A DNA stretch of 64,000 bases from Magicicada septendecula (lineage: Eukaryota > Arthropoda > Insecta > Hemiptera > Cicadidae), in contig CM068375.1 in assembly GCA_034769895.1 (NCBI GenBank), positions 251,761,542 to 251,825,541 on the forward strand. The letters are read 5' to 3'. Below, one piece after another: positions 14,058 through 26,420 of this stretch. The translations under genes were made by a program, and so were the position numbers. Below the pieces are notes generated by a model. It had not been told where the DNA came from and made no database searches. It saw only the letters and a list, made by a program, of their open reading frames with translations. Each line of letters opens with the position of its first letter. Position 1 is the first letter of the stretch.

Positions 14058-16385
14058 TTAGTTAGTGATTTCTTCTTCTTCTTCTTCTTCTTCTTCTTCT
14101 TCTTCTTCTTCTTCTTCTTCTTCTTCTTCTTCTTCGAGGATTTTTTCCTCGCTATCGTCAAAGTCATTATCATCAAAATCAATCTCGTCAACAATTCGAA
14201 AGTTTTTGCAAGTTTCAGTTGAGCACGTACCACAAACCGATGAACATAAAAGATCAGCGCTTCTGCATGTACACGATCCTTTTTTGCAGCCAGTTTTGCA
14301 ATTACAAAAGATCATTTTTAATAAAGATTTTGGGGCAGTTGGCTGTGTCATTTTTATAGGCGTTAAAATTTCTCCAACATTCCAACCCCAGTCTTTTGGT
14401 ATTAGATCATTGCCGAGCCATTGGTGGACTTGTAACATTATGAAATTATGTATATCATAATCAGGTGAAGATTGGACCATTTCAAACGCTTTCTGATACA
14501 AAGGTTGATCGAAAGTAACAAAACAATTAAATAGATTTAAGTTTTTCACTAGTTTTACAGCGTATTTTAAAACGGTGTATATTGTATTTTTGTCAGTTGG
14601 AGGAGAGTGTACAAAAGGCAAGCAAACAATTCTAGATAATGTATAAGTCATATTTTCCAAAAGCTTGGACATAAAGGCATTCCAGCCAGTAATGCCTGGT
14701 TTTGTCACTCCATAAATCCAAAGCAAGTCAGCATTAGAAAAATCTATATTATTAAAACTCGGATTATCTACTTTTTCAAAAACAATGTTTTGGAGTGCAT
14801 GTGTATTAATATTTTCAAAAATTTGGAATGGTATTTTGTCAATTTTGCTGATTTCTTTTGCAGTAGGCTTAACTGTCAATCGTTTTAAGGGAACTTTGTT
14901 ATAATAACAATCTCTGGGACTTACAATCATAATACCTCCCATACTACGAAAAGTATTTTTCCCGTCTATAGTATTGATGTTAATATCTGAATTGTCAAAT
15001 GCCAATTGTGCAAAACAACCAGAACTAAATGGAGAACGTGGACTAAGCAATACACTATCCTCATAAAGTGTTGCTTCTTTGTATGATGAACACACTCCCA
15101 GATGCGACAATATATCTATAATTCGTTTTGAAGCAAATTTCCTATGCAACATTACAGACAGACCAACTTGCAATGGTGATAGAAAGGTTCTAGGTCTTAT
15201 GCAACTCATAATTGAATGAGTAATTGCTGTGCATTTTATTTCATATGAACTAATATCACCTTTTTAATTATTTAAAATAATTTCTTCTATCAGAAACAAC
15301 TGAAGGGATTCTGGGATATTCTCATTAATATTTTGGAATATATTATCACTTGGAGGATAAAATTCTGTATTACTTTTCTTCAGATTAACATCGCTTCGAA
15401 TAATTGCTGCTGCAGATTTTAAGATTTTTCTTTTTTCTTCATTTTCATCTTTTTTTGAGGCTATCCATGCTTGACGAATGACATTGTATTCACGATCTAC
15501 AAGACATATGAGGGTTGAGCCACCTTTTCTGGATATAATTCTTATACAATCGCCATAATTTTCTTTTAATTTAGCAATAATGGTATTTGGATGACAAGCA
15601 TCATGTCCTGTTTAAGAAAATTAGATATTAAATAAAATAAACATGAAAATTTAATTTAAAAAATAGTATACTTATAATTTATAATTAAGCAATATATTTA
15701 CCTAATAATGCAATTAATTCTGTGAGCGTAAACTGGGTATCATCACTGTCACTTAAATAATCAAAAATCAATTCCATTTGACGTGAGATTTTTACATCCT
15801 TGGTCGACCTTTAGCATCGCTTGTGTCACGAGTGTACAGCTGTTTAAAACTTTTTTGTGACAACTGCGGTGATATCTCGCTTGTACAGCTACCAAATCAT
15901 CACAAGAAATTCGTCGTAGAATTGCTTTTCCTAATTCGTCATTATGTTCTGCAATCATTTCTAATAATTTTTCTTTAAAAGTAGGACTTTGAATTATGGA
16001 AATATTTTTGCGTTGATTAATACTTAATCTCGTATTACTTTTATCGGCATCTAATCAATAAATTATACAAAGTTTTTTGAAATCAAACAATTCTTTACTC
16101 TTTCTGACTTAACTCTTGACTGGGCTATATTTACTTTTTTCGACAAAGTACCTAAATCCTTATAACACAAAACATCATTCCTTTTTAACGTATATTTTTC
16201 TCGACATTTCCTGTGTACTAAAATTGAATCAACTTTTTTTAACATTTCATATTTTCCATCGTTTCTCTCAGAGCTAACTCTTATTAAATTCGGTAGTCCT
16301 CGAGTCACTTTTTCTGAATCTTCAATACAAAGATCAGCATTACAAATAAAACATTAAAACATATTTCAGTATCACACTGGTCCAT
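14058..16385 (-). pseudogene. Transposase pseudogene, two exons, CXC-type cysteine tail
   Basis: Probable source of the transposase of the surrounding TIR element, now broken. From an ATG at 16385 the gene encodes a CxxC...HxxC zinc module (CFICNADLC, then VHRKCREKYT), a second module with ARYHRSCHKK, an intron at 15608-15701 (GT/AG borders), then a core with FDNSDININTIDG and VTFDQPLY, whose acidic residues could belong to a DDE catalytic site. It ends with a Tesmin/TSO1-like cysteine cluster (CNCKTGCKKGSCTCR...CGTC...C) and a poly-Glu tail. The longest open piece is 383 codons (14058-15209). Lesions: an 8-bp tandem duplication at 16347-16362, frame changes near 16095 and 15800, a TGA at 16055-16057 and a TAA at 15264-15266. 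Similar uncharacterised transposon proteins are known in arthropods and cnidarians; the family name is not certain. Confidence 0.8.
14069..14135. repeat. (TTC)n microsatellite encoding poly-Glu
   Basis: About 22 perfect TTC units lie in frame at the end of the transposase pseudogene and read as GAA (Glu) on its coding strand, just before the stop codon. The preceding codons are already acidic (FDDNDFDDSEEK), so the tract is probably an expansion of an existing acidic tail. Confidence 0.9.
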
Positions 16386-18420
16386 ATTTAATACCTAAAA
16401 AATCAAAAAACCTTATGTAGCACTTATGTTCAGTAAAAATATTCTTTAAAACTTCACCACTAGTGAAGTCACAATATCTCTTTTGAAAATTTTTTCATTT
16501 TCAATTTTAAATCCACCGTTTTTACCAAATTTGTTTTTTAAATATGTGCCTTTTATAAACTTTTAATGTATGTAAAAAATGATCAGTACAAATATTTTTT
16601 TTTAGAAAAAATGCAGTTCTTTACGTTTAATTTTTTTAAATGGTCAAAAAATTGTGTCAGAAAGGCCAAAAAATTTTGTTAATTAACCACCCGAAAGTAT
16701 TTTTAATAAGCTTTAATTTAAGCCGTCGTACACCTTTGTGCCACAATCTTGCCATACTTTATGAGCACTAAAATTTTTTTGTGAATTGCGATTTTTTTGA
16801 GGTTATATTCAACATTTCAATATGAAATTTGTGGGGTTTATAGTACTCCACAAAGGTTACCTTTCCCTCAAGTTTTATCAACTTTCATTAATTTGTGTTA
16901 AAACAACAGCAATTTGTTTATAAACGCCATCGCCACTTTATTTATTTATTAACAACAATAATAATAATATCGACTTCCGTATTAAGGCTAGAAATGTTCT
17001 TAATTTATTATAGAATACTGAAAAAATTCACATTAAAATCGGCTTGTTAGGTCCAAAGATATTTATAAAAACGCTATTTTGCAACTTAAATTGTTAATAA
17101 AAAAATAAACGGGTTGTTTTTACACAAAACTTAAATTATTTTTGTTATTAGCACATTAACAACAAAACATTAACCAATTAAGCACACAAAAAATCGACTC
17201 CCAAAACAATTCACATTTGATTTTTATTTTGACTCCACTACACGTGTTCACAAATAAATAAATATTAGCATGTATAAAAAGTGTAAACAAAAACTTTAAA
17301 CTGCAATTTTTTTTACCTGTTTTATATGATAAAAACAAAAATATTTGTAATGTTTTGATTATAACCTTTGAAGAAATATCAACTGCGTTACTGCTCCGTT
17401 CTTGTAGATGTTTGTATCGCACACCACAACAATGGGTGTTGCGCGCGCAGCTACATTTACAGTTGCACACTCGAGGGGAATAGAACGCCGCGCCGTTTAA
17501 AAATTTTACCTGTTTTCTAGGGTCTTGTTTTTAGAGTATAGGTATAATCAGGTAAGAGAAATAACATGAATAGATAGATTTAGCATTGTAGTAGCTGTAA
17601 CGTTAATTTCAAGTACTCAAATAAACCCACTTAAAAGATACATGTATGTAACGCAAAGGAGGCACCTTTTTTAGTATACATAATTTTTATTTATTTTTTT
17701 TTAATTTTGAAAATGATTTTAATTTTCATGAGTGTAGTTTTTGATGCAGAACACTTGCAGCTTTCAAATACAATTTTTTGTATTTCGATATCTCTATTTT
17801 TAAGATTAATAAAGGCAGATAAACTCTGAATTTTAGAGTAAATTTAAAAGACGTCGAAATACTCACTTTTGAAAAGGGTTTTTTTTTTAAATAACAACTT
17901 CAAAAGTAGTTTTCATTATTATAAAATAAAAAGTTTATCTCTTTTAAAGGTAAATTAGTAAAGAACTACTATTTTTTTAAATTTTATTGTATAGTACTTG
18001 TAATTTTGTGGTTTTACTTCTTTTTTTATCTACAGTAAATATTTATACACTATATTCTTTATGTTCAAATGAAATATTTATGTAAAAATCAACAAATTTT
18101 GAAAGCTATACTGTTCCCCTTCAAAACTAGCCTTTATTTAACTGGCTACGCTTAGATTAAAGAAAGTTATGATATTTTTGAATAGACGCGCCTGGCTAAT
18201 TTAGCGAATTACGCAAGATCGGGGGCAAACGCTCTTTTTAAAACGCAGCGCTCATCATTACCAATTTTCAGGAAAACAGTTCCATTAACGTAAAAATATG
18301 TAAGGAGACTTTCTGAAGGAAATTGTTTGCTCTTCAATATACACCTTTTTATTTCTTCCAACTGTACATATTTACGGAGTGCTTTAAGAAAATCTGTCTT
18401 TACGATTTTTCCAGACCATT
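16386..18420. other. Non-coding right half of the DNA transposon
   Basis: AT-rich sequence upstream of the transposase start. A small GC-rich patch at about 17395-17500 (GTTGCGCGCGCAGC, GAACGCCGCGCCG) stands out and could hold promoter sequence for the - strand gene, but I see no clear TATA or initiator. I find no supportable open reading frame. Confidence 0.5.
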
Positions 18421-19156
18421 TTCAGAAAACCCTAGAAAGGTAAACATGCAAAGATTTTTTTATATTAATTATTAACGTTTATTTAACACGTGCACCAAAT
18501 ATTGCTTTGCCCCAATTTTTTATCAAGTCAAAATCTCTGGCGACTGGACTATTTAGGGCTGTATGCAAATAATCTTTTGATTCTGTTTGAATTTGCGGCT
18601 GTTCACATTTGCCATAGGAAATACCCTTGCTAAAACATAAAACGTTACAGGTAAACTACCCCTTTCCCTTAACCGATCTTCACCAAAATCATCAGATCTT
18701 GAGAACTCTACAATTCAGGGCTGTATGCGAAACGTTATTTGATTCTGTTTCAATTTGCGGCTGTTATCGTTTGCCAAACAAACAAAATTACCCTTGCTAA
18801 AAAAAAAACCGTTGCAGGTAAACTACCCCTTTCCCTCAACCGATCTTCACCAAAAACAATTGGTCGCGAGTACTCTGCAAATCAGGGCTGCATGCAAAAA
18901 ATTATTTGATTCTGTTTGAATTTGCGGCAGTTATCATTTGCCATAGAAAAAAAATCTACAGACACAAGATAGACAGACACACAGACACTTTTCGGAAAAC
19001 GACTTTTTTTCATGTTTTGAGTGTAGTAGAATCAGAATCTGCAATAATCTCGAACACGATTTTTTTTGCCATCACCATACTTCCATTCCTTAAGGAATAT
19101 GGAAGTAAAAAAGTCGTTTTACATCACCATACTTCCATTCCTTAAGGAATATGGAA

Positions 19157-19174
19157 GTAAAAAAGTCGTTTTAC
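19157..19174. other. Centre of the head-to-head inversion
   Basis: GTAAAA (19157-19162) and TTTTAC (19169-19174) flank AAGTCG. On both sides the 5' ends of HINE units face each other as long inverted arms: CCATACTTCCATTCC on the left and GGAATGGAAGTATGG on the right. The spacer AAGTCGTTTT also occurs in the unit 5' segment (GTCGTTTTCCGAAAAG), which suggests templated filler at a repair junction. Confidence 0.8.
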
Positions 19175-20295
19175 TTCCATATTCCTTAAGGAATGGAAGT
19201 ATGGTGATGGCAAAAAAAATCGTGTTCGAGATTATTGCAGATTCTGATTCTACTACACTCAAAACATGAAAAAAAGTCGTTTTCCGAAAAGTGTCTGTGT
19301 GTGTGTCTGTCTGTCTGTCTGTGTCTGTAGATTTTTTTTCTATGGCAAACGATAACAGCCGCAAATTCAAACAGAATCAAATAATTTTTAGCATACAGCC
19401 CTGATTTGTAGAGTACTCGCGACCTATTGTTTTTGGTGATGATCGGTTGAGGGAAAGGGGTAGTTTACCTGCAACGGTTTTTTTTTATCAAGGGTAATTT
19501 TATTTGTTTGGCAAACGATAACAGCCGCAAATTCAAACAGAATCAAATAATGTTTCGCATACAGCCCTGAATTGTAGAGTTCTTACGATCTGTTGATTTT
19601 GGTAAAGATCGGTTAAGGGAAAGGGGTAGTTTACCTGTACCGTTTTATGTTTTAACAATGGTATTTACTATGGCAAACGATAACAGCCGCAAATTCAAAC
19701 ATAATCAAATAATGTTTTGTATACTGCCCTGAGTTGTTGAGTCCTCAAGATCTTTTGTTTTTGGTGAAGATCGGTTAAGGGAAAGGGGTAGTTTACCTAC
19801 AACGTTTTTTTAACAAGGGTATTTTCTATGGCAAACGATAACAGCCGCAAATTCAAACAGAATCAAATAATTTTCTGCATACAGCCCTGACTTGTAGAGT
19901 ACTCAAGACCTATTGTTCTTGGTGAAGATCGGTTGAGGGGAAGGGGTAGTTTACCGGCAACGTTTTTTATCAAGTGTATTTTCTATGGCAAACGATAACT
20001 GCCGCAAATTCAAACAGAATCAAATAATGTTTCGCATACAGCTCTGAGTTGTAGAGTTCTCAAGACCTATTGTTTTTGGTGAAGATCGGTTAAGGGAAAG
20101 GGGTAGTTTACCTACAACGTTTTTTTAACAAGGGTATTTTCTATGGCAAACGATAACAGCCGCAAATTCGAACAGAATCAAATAATTTTCTGCATACAGC
20201 CCTGATTTGTAGAGTACTCTAGACCTGTTGTTTTTGGTGAAGATCGGTTGAGGGGAAGGGGTAGTTTACCTGCAACATTTTTTATCAAGCGTATT
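19168..20295 (+). mobile_element. HINE-like unit 11 (3' end missing)
   Basis: 5' palindrome, microsatellite (about 19290-19328) and cores are present. The last core stops at CAAGCGTATT and joins directly to the 5' end of unit 12. Confidence 0.72.
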
Positions 20296-21487
20296 TTTAC
20301 TTCCATATTCCTTAAGGAATGGAAGTATGGTGATGGCAAAAAAAATCGTGTTCGAGATTATTGCAGATTCTGATTCTACTACACTCAAAACATGAAAAAA
20401 AGTCGTTTTCCGAAAAGTGTCTGTGTGTCTGTGTGTCTGTAGATTTTTTTTCTATGTCAAACGATAACTGCCGCAAATTCAAACAGAATCAAATAATTTT
20501 TTGCATGCAGCCCTGATTTGCAGAGTACTCGCGACCTATTGTTTTTGGTGAAGATCGGTTGAGGGAAAGGGTAGTTTACCTGCAACGGTTTTTTTTTAGC
20601 AAGGGTAATTTTGTTTGTTTGGCACACGATAACAGCCGCAAATTCAAACAGAATCAAATAATGTTTCTCATACAGCCCTGAATTGTAGAGTTTTCAAGAT
20701 CTGTTGATTTTGGTGAAGATCGGTTAAGGGAAAGGGGTTGTTTACCTGTAACGTTTTATGTTTTAACAAGGGTATTTCCTATGGCAAACGATAACAGCCG
20801 CAAATTCAAACAGAATCAAAAGATTATTTGCATACAGCCCTGATTTGTAGAGTACTCAAGACCTATTGTTTTTGGTGAAGATCGGTTGAGGGAAAGGGGT
20901 AGTTTACCTGCTACGTTTTTTTAACAAGGGTATTTTCTATGGCAAACGATAACAGCCGCAAATTCAAACAGAATCAAATAATGTTTTGCATACACCCCTG
21001 ATTTGTAGAGTACTCAAGACCTATTGTTTTTGGTGAAGATCGGTTAAGGGGAAGGGGTAGTTTACCTGCAACGTTTTTTTATGAAGCGTATTTTCTATGG
21101 CAAACGATAAGAGCCGCAAATTCAAACAGAATCAAATAATTTTTTGCATACGTCCCTGAATTGTAGAGGTCTCAATGTTTTTCGATTTTGGTGAAGATCG
21201 GTTAAGGGGAAGGGGTAGTTTACCTGCAACCTTTTACGTTTTAACAAGAGTAAAGTACTTGAAAATTTATTTAAACTTTTTGAAACAATGGTAATTGTTA
21301 AAAATAAAATAATTTTGTTGCCAGGCAATAAAATTATAATTTTTTCATTTTAATGTAATATAATATTTTTCATTTAATACAGCAATAAAAAGGCAGGTAA
21401 GACACAGCCTGGCTGTTTGGCTGAAAATGATTTTAAATATAAATCTTAGAATATGGAAGTCATGTATGGTTCTCCATACCGATATTT
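20296..21487 (+). mobile_element. HINE-like unit 12 (complete, type I)
   Basis: 5' palindrome, short microsatellite (about 20418-20441), cores, type I 3' segment from about 21240 with TTGTTGCCAGGCAATAAAAT, and terminal hairpin at 21467-21482. Confidence 0.75.
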
Positions 21488-22338
21488 TCTATGGCAAACG
21501 ATAACTGCCGCAAATTCAAACAGAATCAAATAATTTTTTGCATACAGCCCTGATTTGTAGAGTACTCGTGACCTATTGTTTTTGGTGAAGATCGGTTGAG
21601 GGCAAGGGGTAGTTTACCTGCAACGGTTTTTTTTTATCAAGGGAATTTTTTCTTTTTTTGGCAAACGATAACAGCCGCAAATTCAAACAGAATCAAAAGA
21701 TTATTTGCATACAGCCCTAAATTGTTGAGTTCTCAAGACCTATTGTTTTTGGTGAAGATCGGTTGAGGGAAAGGGGTAGTTTACCTGCAACGTTTTTTTA
21801 ACAAGGGTATTTTCTATGGCAAACGATAACAGCCGCAAATTCAAACAGAATCAAATAATGTTTTGCATACAGCCCTGATTTGTAGAGTACTCAAGAACTT
21901 TTGTTTTTGGTGAAGATCGGTTAAGGGGAAGGGGTAGTTTACCTGCAACGTTTTTTTATCAAGCGTATTTTCTATGGCAAACGATAACTGCCGCAAATTC
22001 AAACAGAATCAAATAATTTTTTGCATACGACCCTGAAGTGTAGAGGTCTCAAGGACTTTCGATTTTGGTGAAGATCGGTTAAGGGGAAGGGGTAGTTTAC
22101 CTGCAACCTTTTACGTTTTAACAAGAGTAAAGTACTTGAAAATTTATTTAAACTTTTTCAAACAATGGTAATTGTTAAAAATAAAATAATTTTGTTGCCA
22201 AGCAATAAAATTAAAATTTTTTCATTTTAATGTACATCATGTATAAGAGAAAATATATCGCGCTTGGCAGGCGATATTAAGATTTAAATATAAATCTTGG
22301 AATATGGAAGTCATGTATGGTTCTCCATACCGATATTT
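21488..22338 (+). mobile_element. HINE-like unit 13 (5' truncated, type III)
   Basis: Starts inside a core directly after the hairpin of unit 12. Ends with the type III 3' segment (GCGCTTGGCAGGCGATATTA) and the hairpin. Confidence 0.72.
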
Positions 22339-24258
22339 TCGAAAAGTGTCTGTGTGTGCGTCTGTCTGTGTGTCTGTAGATTTTTTTCTATGGCAAACGA
22401 TAACAGCCGCAAATTCAAACAGAATCAAATAATGTTTTGCATGCAGCCCTGATTTCTAGAGTACTCGCTACCTATTGTTTTTGGTGAAGATCGGTTAAGG
22501 GAAAGGGGTAGTTTACCTGCAACGGTTTTTTTTTTTATAAAGGGTAATTTTGTTTGTTTGGCAAACGATAACAGCCGCAAATTCAAACAGAATCAAATAA
22601 TGTTTCGCATACAGGCCTGAATTGTAGAGTTCTCAAGATCTGTTGATTTTGGTACAGATCGGTTAAGGGAAAGGGGTAGTTTACCTGCAACGTTTTATGT
22701 TTTAACAAGGGTATTTCCTATGGCAAACGATAACAGCCGCAAATTCAAACATAATCAAATAATGTTGTGCATACTGCCCTGAATTGTAGAGTTCTCAAGA
22801 CCTTTTGATTTTGGTGAAGATCGGTTAAGGAAAAGGGGTAGTTTACCTGCAACGTTTTATGTTTTAAAAGGGTATTTTCTATGGCAAACGATAAGAGCCG
22901 CAAATTCAAACAGAATCATATAATATTTTGCATACAGCCCTGAAATGTACAGTTCTCAAGACCTGTTGGTTTTGGTGAAGATCGGTTAAGGGAATAGGGT
23001 TGTTTACCAGCAACATTTTATGTTTTATCATGGGTAATTTTTTTTTGACGAACGATAACTGCCGTACATTAAAACAGAATCAACTACTCTTCTGCATACC
23101 TTTTTGAATTATACAGAACTCAAGGTCTGTTGATTTTGTTGAAGATCGGTTAAGGGAAAGGGGTAGTTTACCTGCAACGTTTTATGTTTTAACAAGGGTA
23201 TTTTTTCTATGATGAACGATAACTGCCGTAAATTCAAAAAGAATCAACTAATGTTTTGCATACAGCCCTGAATTGTAGAGTTCTCAAGATCTATTGTTTT
23301 TGGTGAAGATCGGTTAATGGAATAGGGAAGTTTACCAGCAACAGCCGCAAATTCAAACTAAATCAAATAATTCTTTGCATACAGGCCTTAATTGTAGAGT
23401 ACCTAAGACATGTCGTTTTTGGTGAAGATCGGTTAAGGGAAAGGGGTAGTTTACCTGAACCGGTTTTTTATCAAGGGTAATTTTTTTCTATAGTAAACGA
23501 TAACAACCGCAAATTCTAACGGAATCAAATAAGTTTTTGCATACAGCCCTGATTTCTTGAGTACTAAAGACCTATTGTTTTTGGTCAAGATCGTTTAAGG
23601 GAAAGGGGTAGTTTACCAGCCATGTTTTTTGTTTTATCAAGGGTATTTTCTATGGCAAACGATAACAGCCGCAAATTCAGACAGAATCAAATAATGTTTT
23701 GCATGCAGCCCTGATTTGTAGAGTACTCAAGACCTATTGTTTTTGGTGAAGATCGGTTAAGGGGAAGGGGTAGTTTACCAGCAACGTTTTTTTATCAAGC
23801 GTATTTTCTATGGCAAATGATAACAGCCGCAAATTCAAACAGAATCAAATAATTTTTTGCATACATCCCTGAATTGTAGAGACCTCAAGGACTTTTGATT
23901 TTGGTGAAGATCGGTTACGGGGAAGGGGTAGTTTACCTGAAACATTTTTTGTTGTAACATGAGTAAAGTACTTGATTTTGATAAAGTATCCTGATAAGAT
24001 CTTAATAATCCACTGTAGAAACGTAGATGAAATATCTATAAATGAAGAGGCTAGTTGAACGGGCTGGGGGTAATTTTCTATAAATCAAAATTATAGTTGA
24101 AGGGGGAGGGGATAATTTTTTTTATATGTGTACTACGTTATTGGCAACAAAGAAGTATTTTTTTGTTAAAATTCCTTCCCTTCCCTGGCTGTTTGGCTGA
24201 AAATGATTTTAAATATAAATCTTAGAATATGGAAGTCATGTATGGTTGTCCATACCGA
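22339..24258 (+). mobile_element. HINE-like unit 14 (5' truncated, type II)
   Basis: Begins at CGAAAAGTGTCTG, so the palindrome is missing. Includes diverged cores and a core fusion near 23340 where GTTTACCAGCAACAGCCGC skips most of a repeat. Ends with the type II 3' segment. The part from about 22762 is copy 1 of the 3659-bp duplication. Confidence 0.73.
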
Positions 24259-26420
24259 TTTTACTTCCATATTCCTTAAGGAATGGAAGTATGGTGATGG
24301 CAAAAAAAATCGTGTTCGAGATTATTGCAGATTCTTATTCTACTACACTCAAAACATGAAAAAAAGTCGTTTTCCGAAAAGTGTCTGTGTGTCTGTCTGT
24401 GTGTCTGTCTGTCTGTCTGTCTGTGTGTCTGTCTGTCTGTGTGTCTGTCTGTCTGTAGATTTTTTTTCTATGGCAAACGATAACTGCCGCAAATTCAAAC
24501 AGAATCAAATAATTTTTTGCATACAGCCCGGTTTTGCAGAGTTCTCGCGACCTATTGTTTTTGGTGAAGATCGGTTGAGGGAAAGGGGTAGTTTACCTGC
24601 AACGGTTTTTTTTTAGCAAGGGTAATTTTGTTTGTTTGGCAAACGATAACAGCCGCAAATTCAAACAGAATCAAATAATGTTTCGCATACAGCCCTGAAT
24701 TGTAGAGTTCTCAAGACCTATTGTTTTTGGTGAAGATCGGTTAAGGGAAAGGGGTAGTTTACCTGTAACGTTTTATGTTTTAACAAGGGTATTTCCTATG
24801 GCAAACGATAACAGCCGCAAATTCAAACAGAATGAAAAGATTATTTGCATACAGCCCTAAATTGTAGAGTTCTCAATACCTTTTGTTTTTGGTGAAGATC
24901 GGTTAAGGGAAAGGGGTAGTTTACCTACAACGTTTTTTTAACAAGGGTATTTTCTATGGCAAACGATAACAGCCGCAAATTAAAACAGAATCAAATAATT
25001 TTCTGCATACAGCCCTGATTTGTAGAGTACTCAAGACCTATTGTTTTTGGTGAAGATCGGTTGAGGGGAAGGGGTAGTTTACCAGCAACGTTTTTTATCA
25101 TGCGTATTTTCTATGGCAAACGACAACTGCCGCAAATTCAAACAGAATCAAATAATTTTTTGCATACAGCCCTGGTTTGTAGAGTACTCGCGACCTATTG
25201 TTTTTGGTGAAGATCGGTTGAGGGGAAGGGGTAGTTTACCTGCTACGGTTTTTTTTATCAAGGGAAATTTTTTTTTTTTGGCAAACGATAGCCGCAAATT
25301 CAAACAGAATCAAATAATGTTTCGCATACAGCCCTGAATTGTAGATTTCTCAAGACCTATTGTTTTTTACTTCCATATTTTACTTCCATATTCCTTAAGG
25401 AATGGAAGTATGGTGATGGCAAAAAAAATCGTGTTCGAGATTATTGCAGATTCTGATTCTACTACACTCAAAACATGAAAAAAAGTCGTTTTCCGAAAAG
25501 TGTCTGCGTGTCTGTCTGTCTGTCAGTCTGTGTGTCTGTGTGTCTGTCTGTCTGTCTGTAGATTTTTTTTCTATGGCAAACGATAACTGCCGCAAATTCA
25601 AACAGAATCAAATAATTTTTTGTATACAGCCCTGATTTGCAGAGTACTCGCGACCTATTGTTTTTGGTGAAGATCGGTTGAGGGAAAGGGGTAGTTTACC
25701 TGCAACGGTTTTTTTTTAGCAAGGGTAATTTTGTTTGTTTGGCAAACGATAACAGCCGCAAATTCAAACAGAATCAAATAATGTTTCGCATACAGCCCTG
25801 AATTGTAGAGTTCTCAAGATCTGTTGATTTTGGTGAAGATCGGTTAAGGGAAAGGGGTAGTTTACCTGTAACGTTTTATGTTTTAACAAGGGTATTTCCT
25901 ATGGCAAACGATAACAGCCGCAAATTCAAACAGAATCAAAAGATTATTTGCGTACAGCCCTAAATTGTAGAGTTCTCAATACCTATTGTTTTTGGTGAAG
26001 TTCGGTTGAGGGAAAGGGGTAGTTTACCTGCAACATTTTTTTAACAAGGGTATTTTCTATGGCAAACGATAACAGCCGCAAATTCAAACAGAATCAAATA
26101 ATGTTTTACATACAGCCCTGATTTGTAGAGTACTCAAGACCTATTGTTTTTGGTGAAGATCGGTTAAGGGAAAGGGGTAGTTTACCTGTAACGTTTTATG
26201 TTTTAACAAGGGTATTTCCTATGGCAAACGATAACAGCCGCAAATTCAAACAGAATCAAAAGATTATTTGCATACAGCCCTAAATTGTAGAGTTCTCAAG
26301 ACCTGTTGTTTTTGGTGAAGATCGGTTGAGGGAAAGGGGTAGTTTACCTGCAACGTTTTTTTAACAAGGGTATTTTCTATGGCAAACGATAACAGCCGCA
26401 AATTCAAACAGAATCAAATA
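22762..26420 (+). repeat. 3659-bp tandem duplication, copy 1
   Basis: The sequence from about 22762 recurs from about 26421 with a constant offset of 3659 bp. Every variant I compared is shared, including the core fusion near 23340 and the microsatellite lengths. The exact borders cannot be fixed because they lie in homologous cores. Confidence 0.9.
24259..25377 (+). mobile_element. HINE-like unit 15 (3' end missing)
   Basis: Full 5' end with the longest microsatellite of the cluster (about 24380-24459). The final core is cut at GACCTATTGTTTTTT and followed by a partial 5' end, then the complete 5' end of unit 16. Confidence 0.73.

Larger units (their letters stand above)
12637..18550 (-). 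mobile_element. 5.9-kb DNA transposon with TIRs, inserted in the repeat array
   Basis: The left end TAGTCCAGTCGCCAGAG is matched in inverted form by CTCTGGCGACTGGACTA at the right end. Weaker inverted similarity continues inward for over 100 bp, for example the ATCTTTGCATGTTTA blocks. The insertion splits a core repeat at TCTACAATTTAGGGCTG, and TTTA is duplicated at 12633-12636 and 18551-18554; a 5-bp ATTTA reading is possible if the ends are asymmetric. Inside is one decayed transposase gene on the - strand. The superfamily is unclear: a 4-bp duplication would fit Sola- or Academ-like elements, but I cannot verify this. Confidence 0.85.
11671..19167 (-). mobile_element. HINE-like unit 10, split by a DNA transposon
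   Basis: Hairpin and type I segment start at 11671. Cores run to 12636 and resume at 18551 after the 5.9-kb insertion. The microsatellite is near 18958-18986. The 5' palindrome occurs twice (19079-19106 and 19131-19158) because a ~52-bp segment is repeated at the inversion centre. Confidence 0.75.

Noticed and set aside
14016-14460. Open frames on the + strand over the TTC tract (poly-Phe or poly-Ser)
   Set aside because: Antisense shadows of the poly-Glu tail of the transposase pseudogene.
17156-17470. 104-codon open frame on the - strand in the transposon
   Set aside because: Hydrophobic and Cys/Phe-rich by AT composition, no homology recognised, and outside the transposase coding order.
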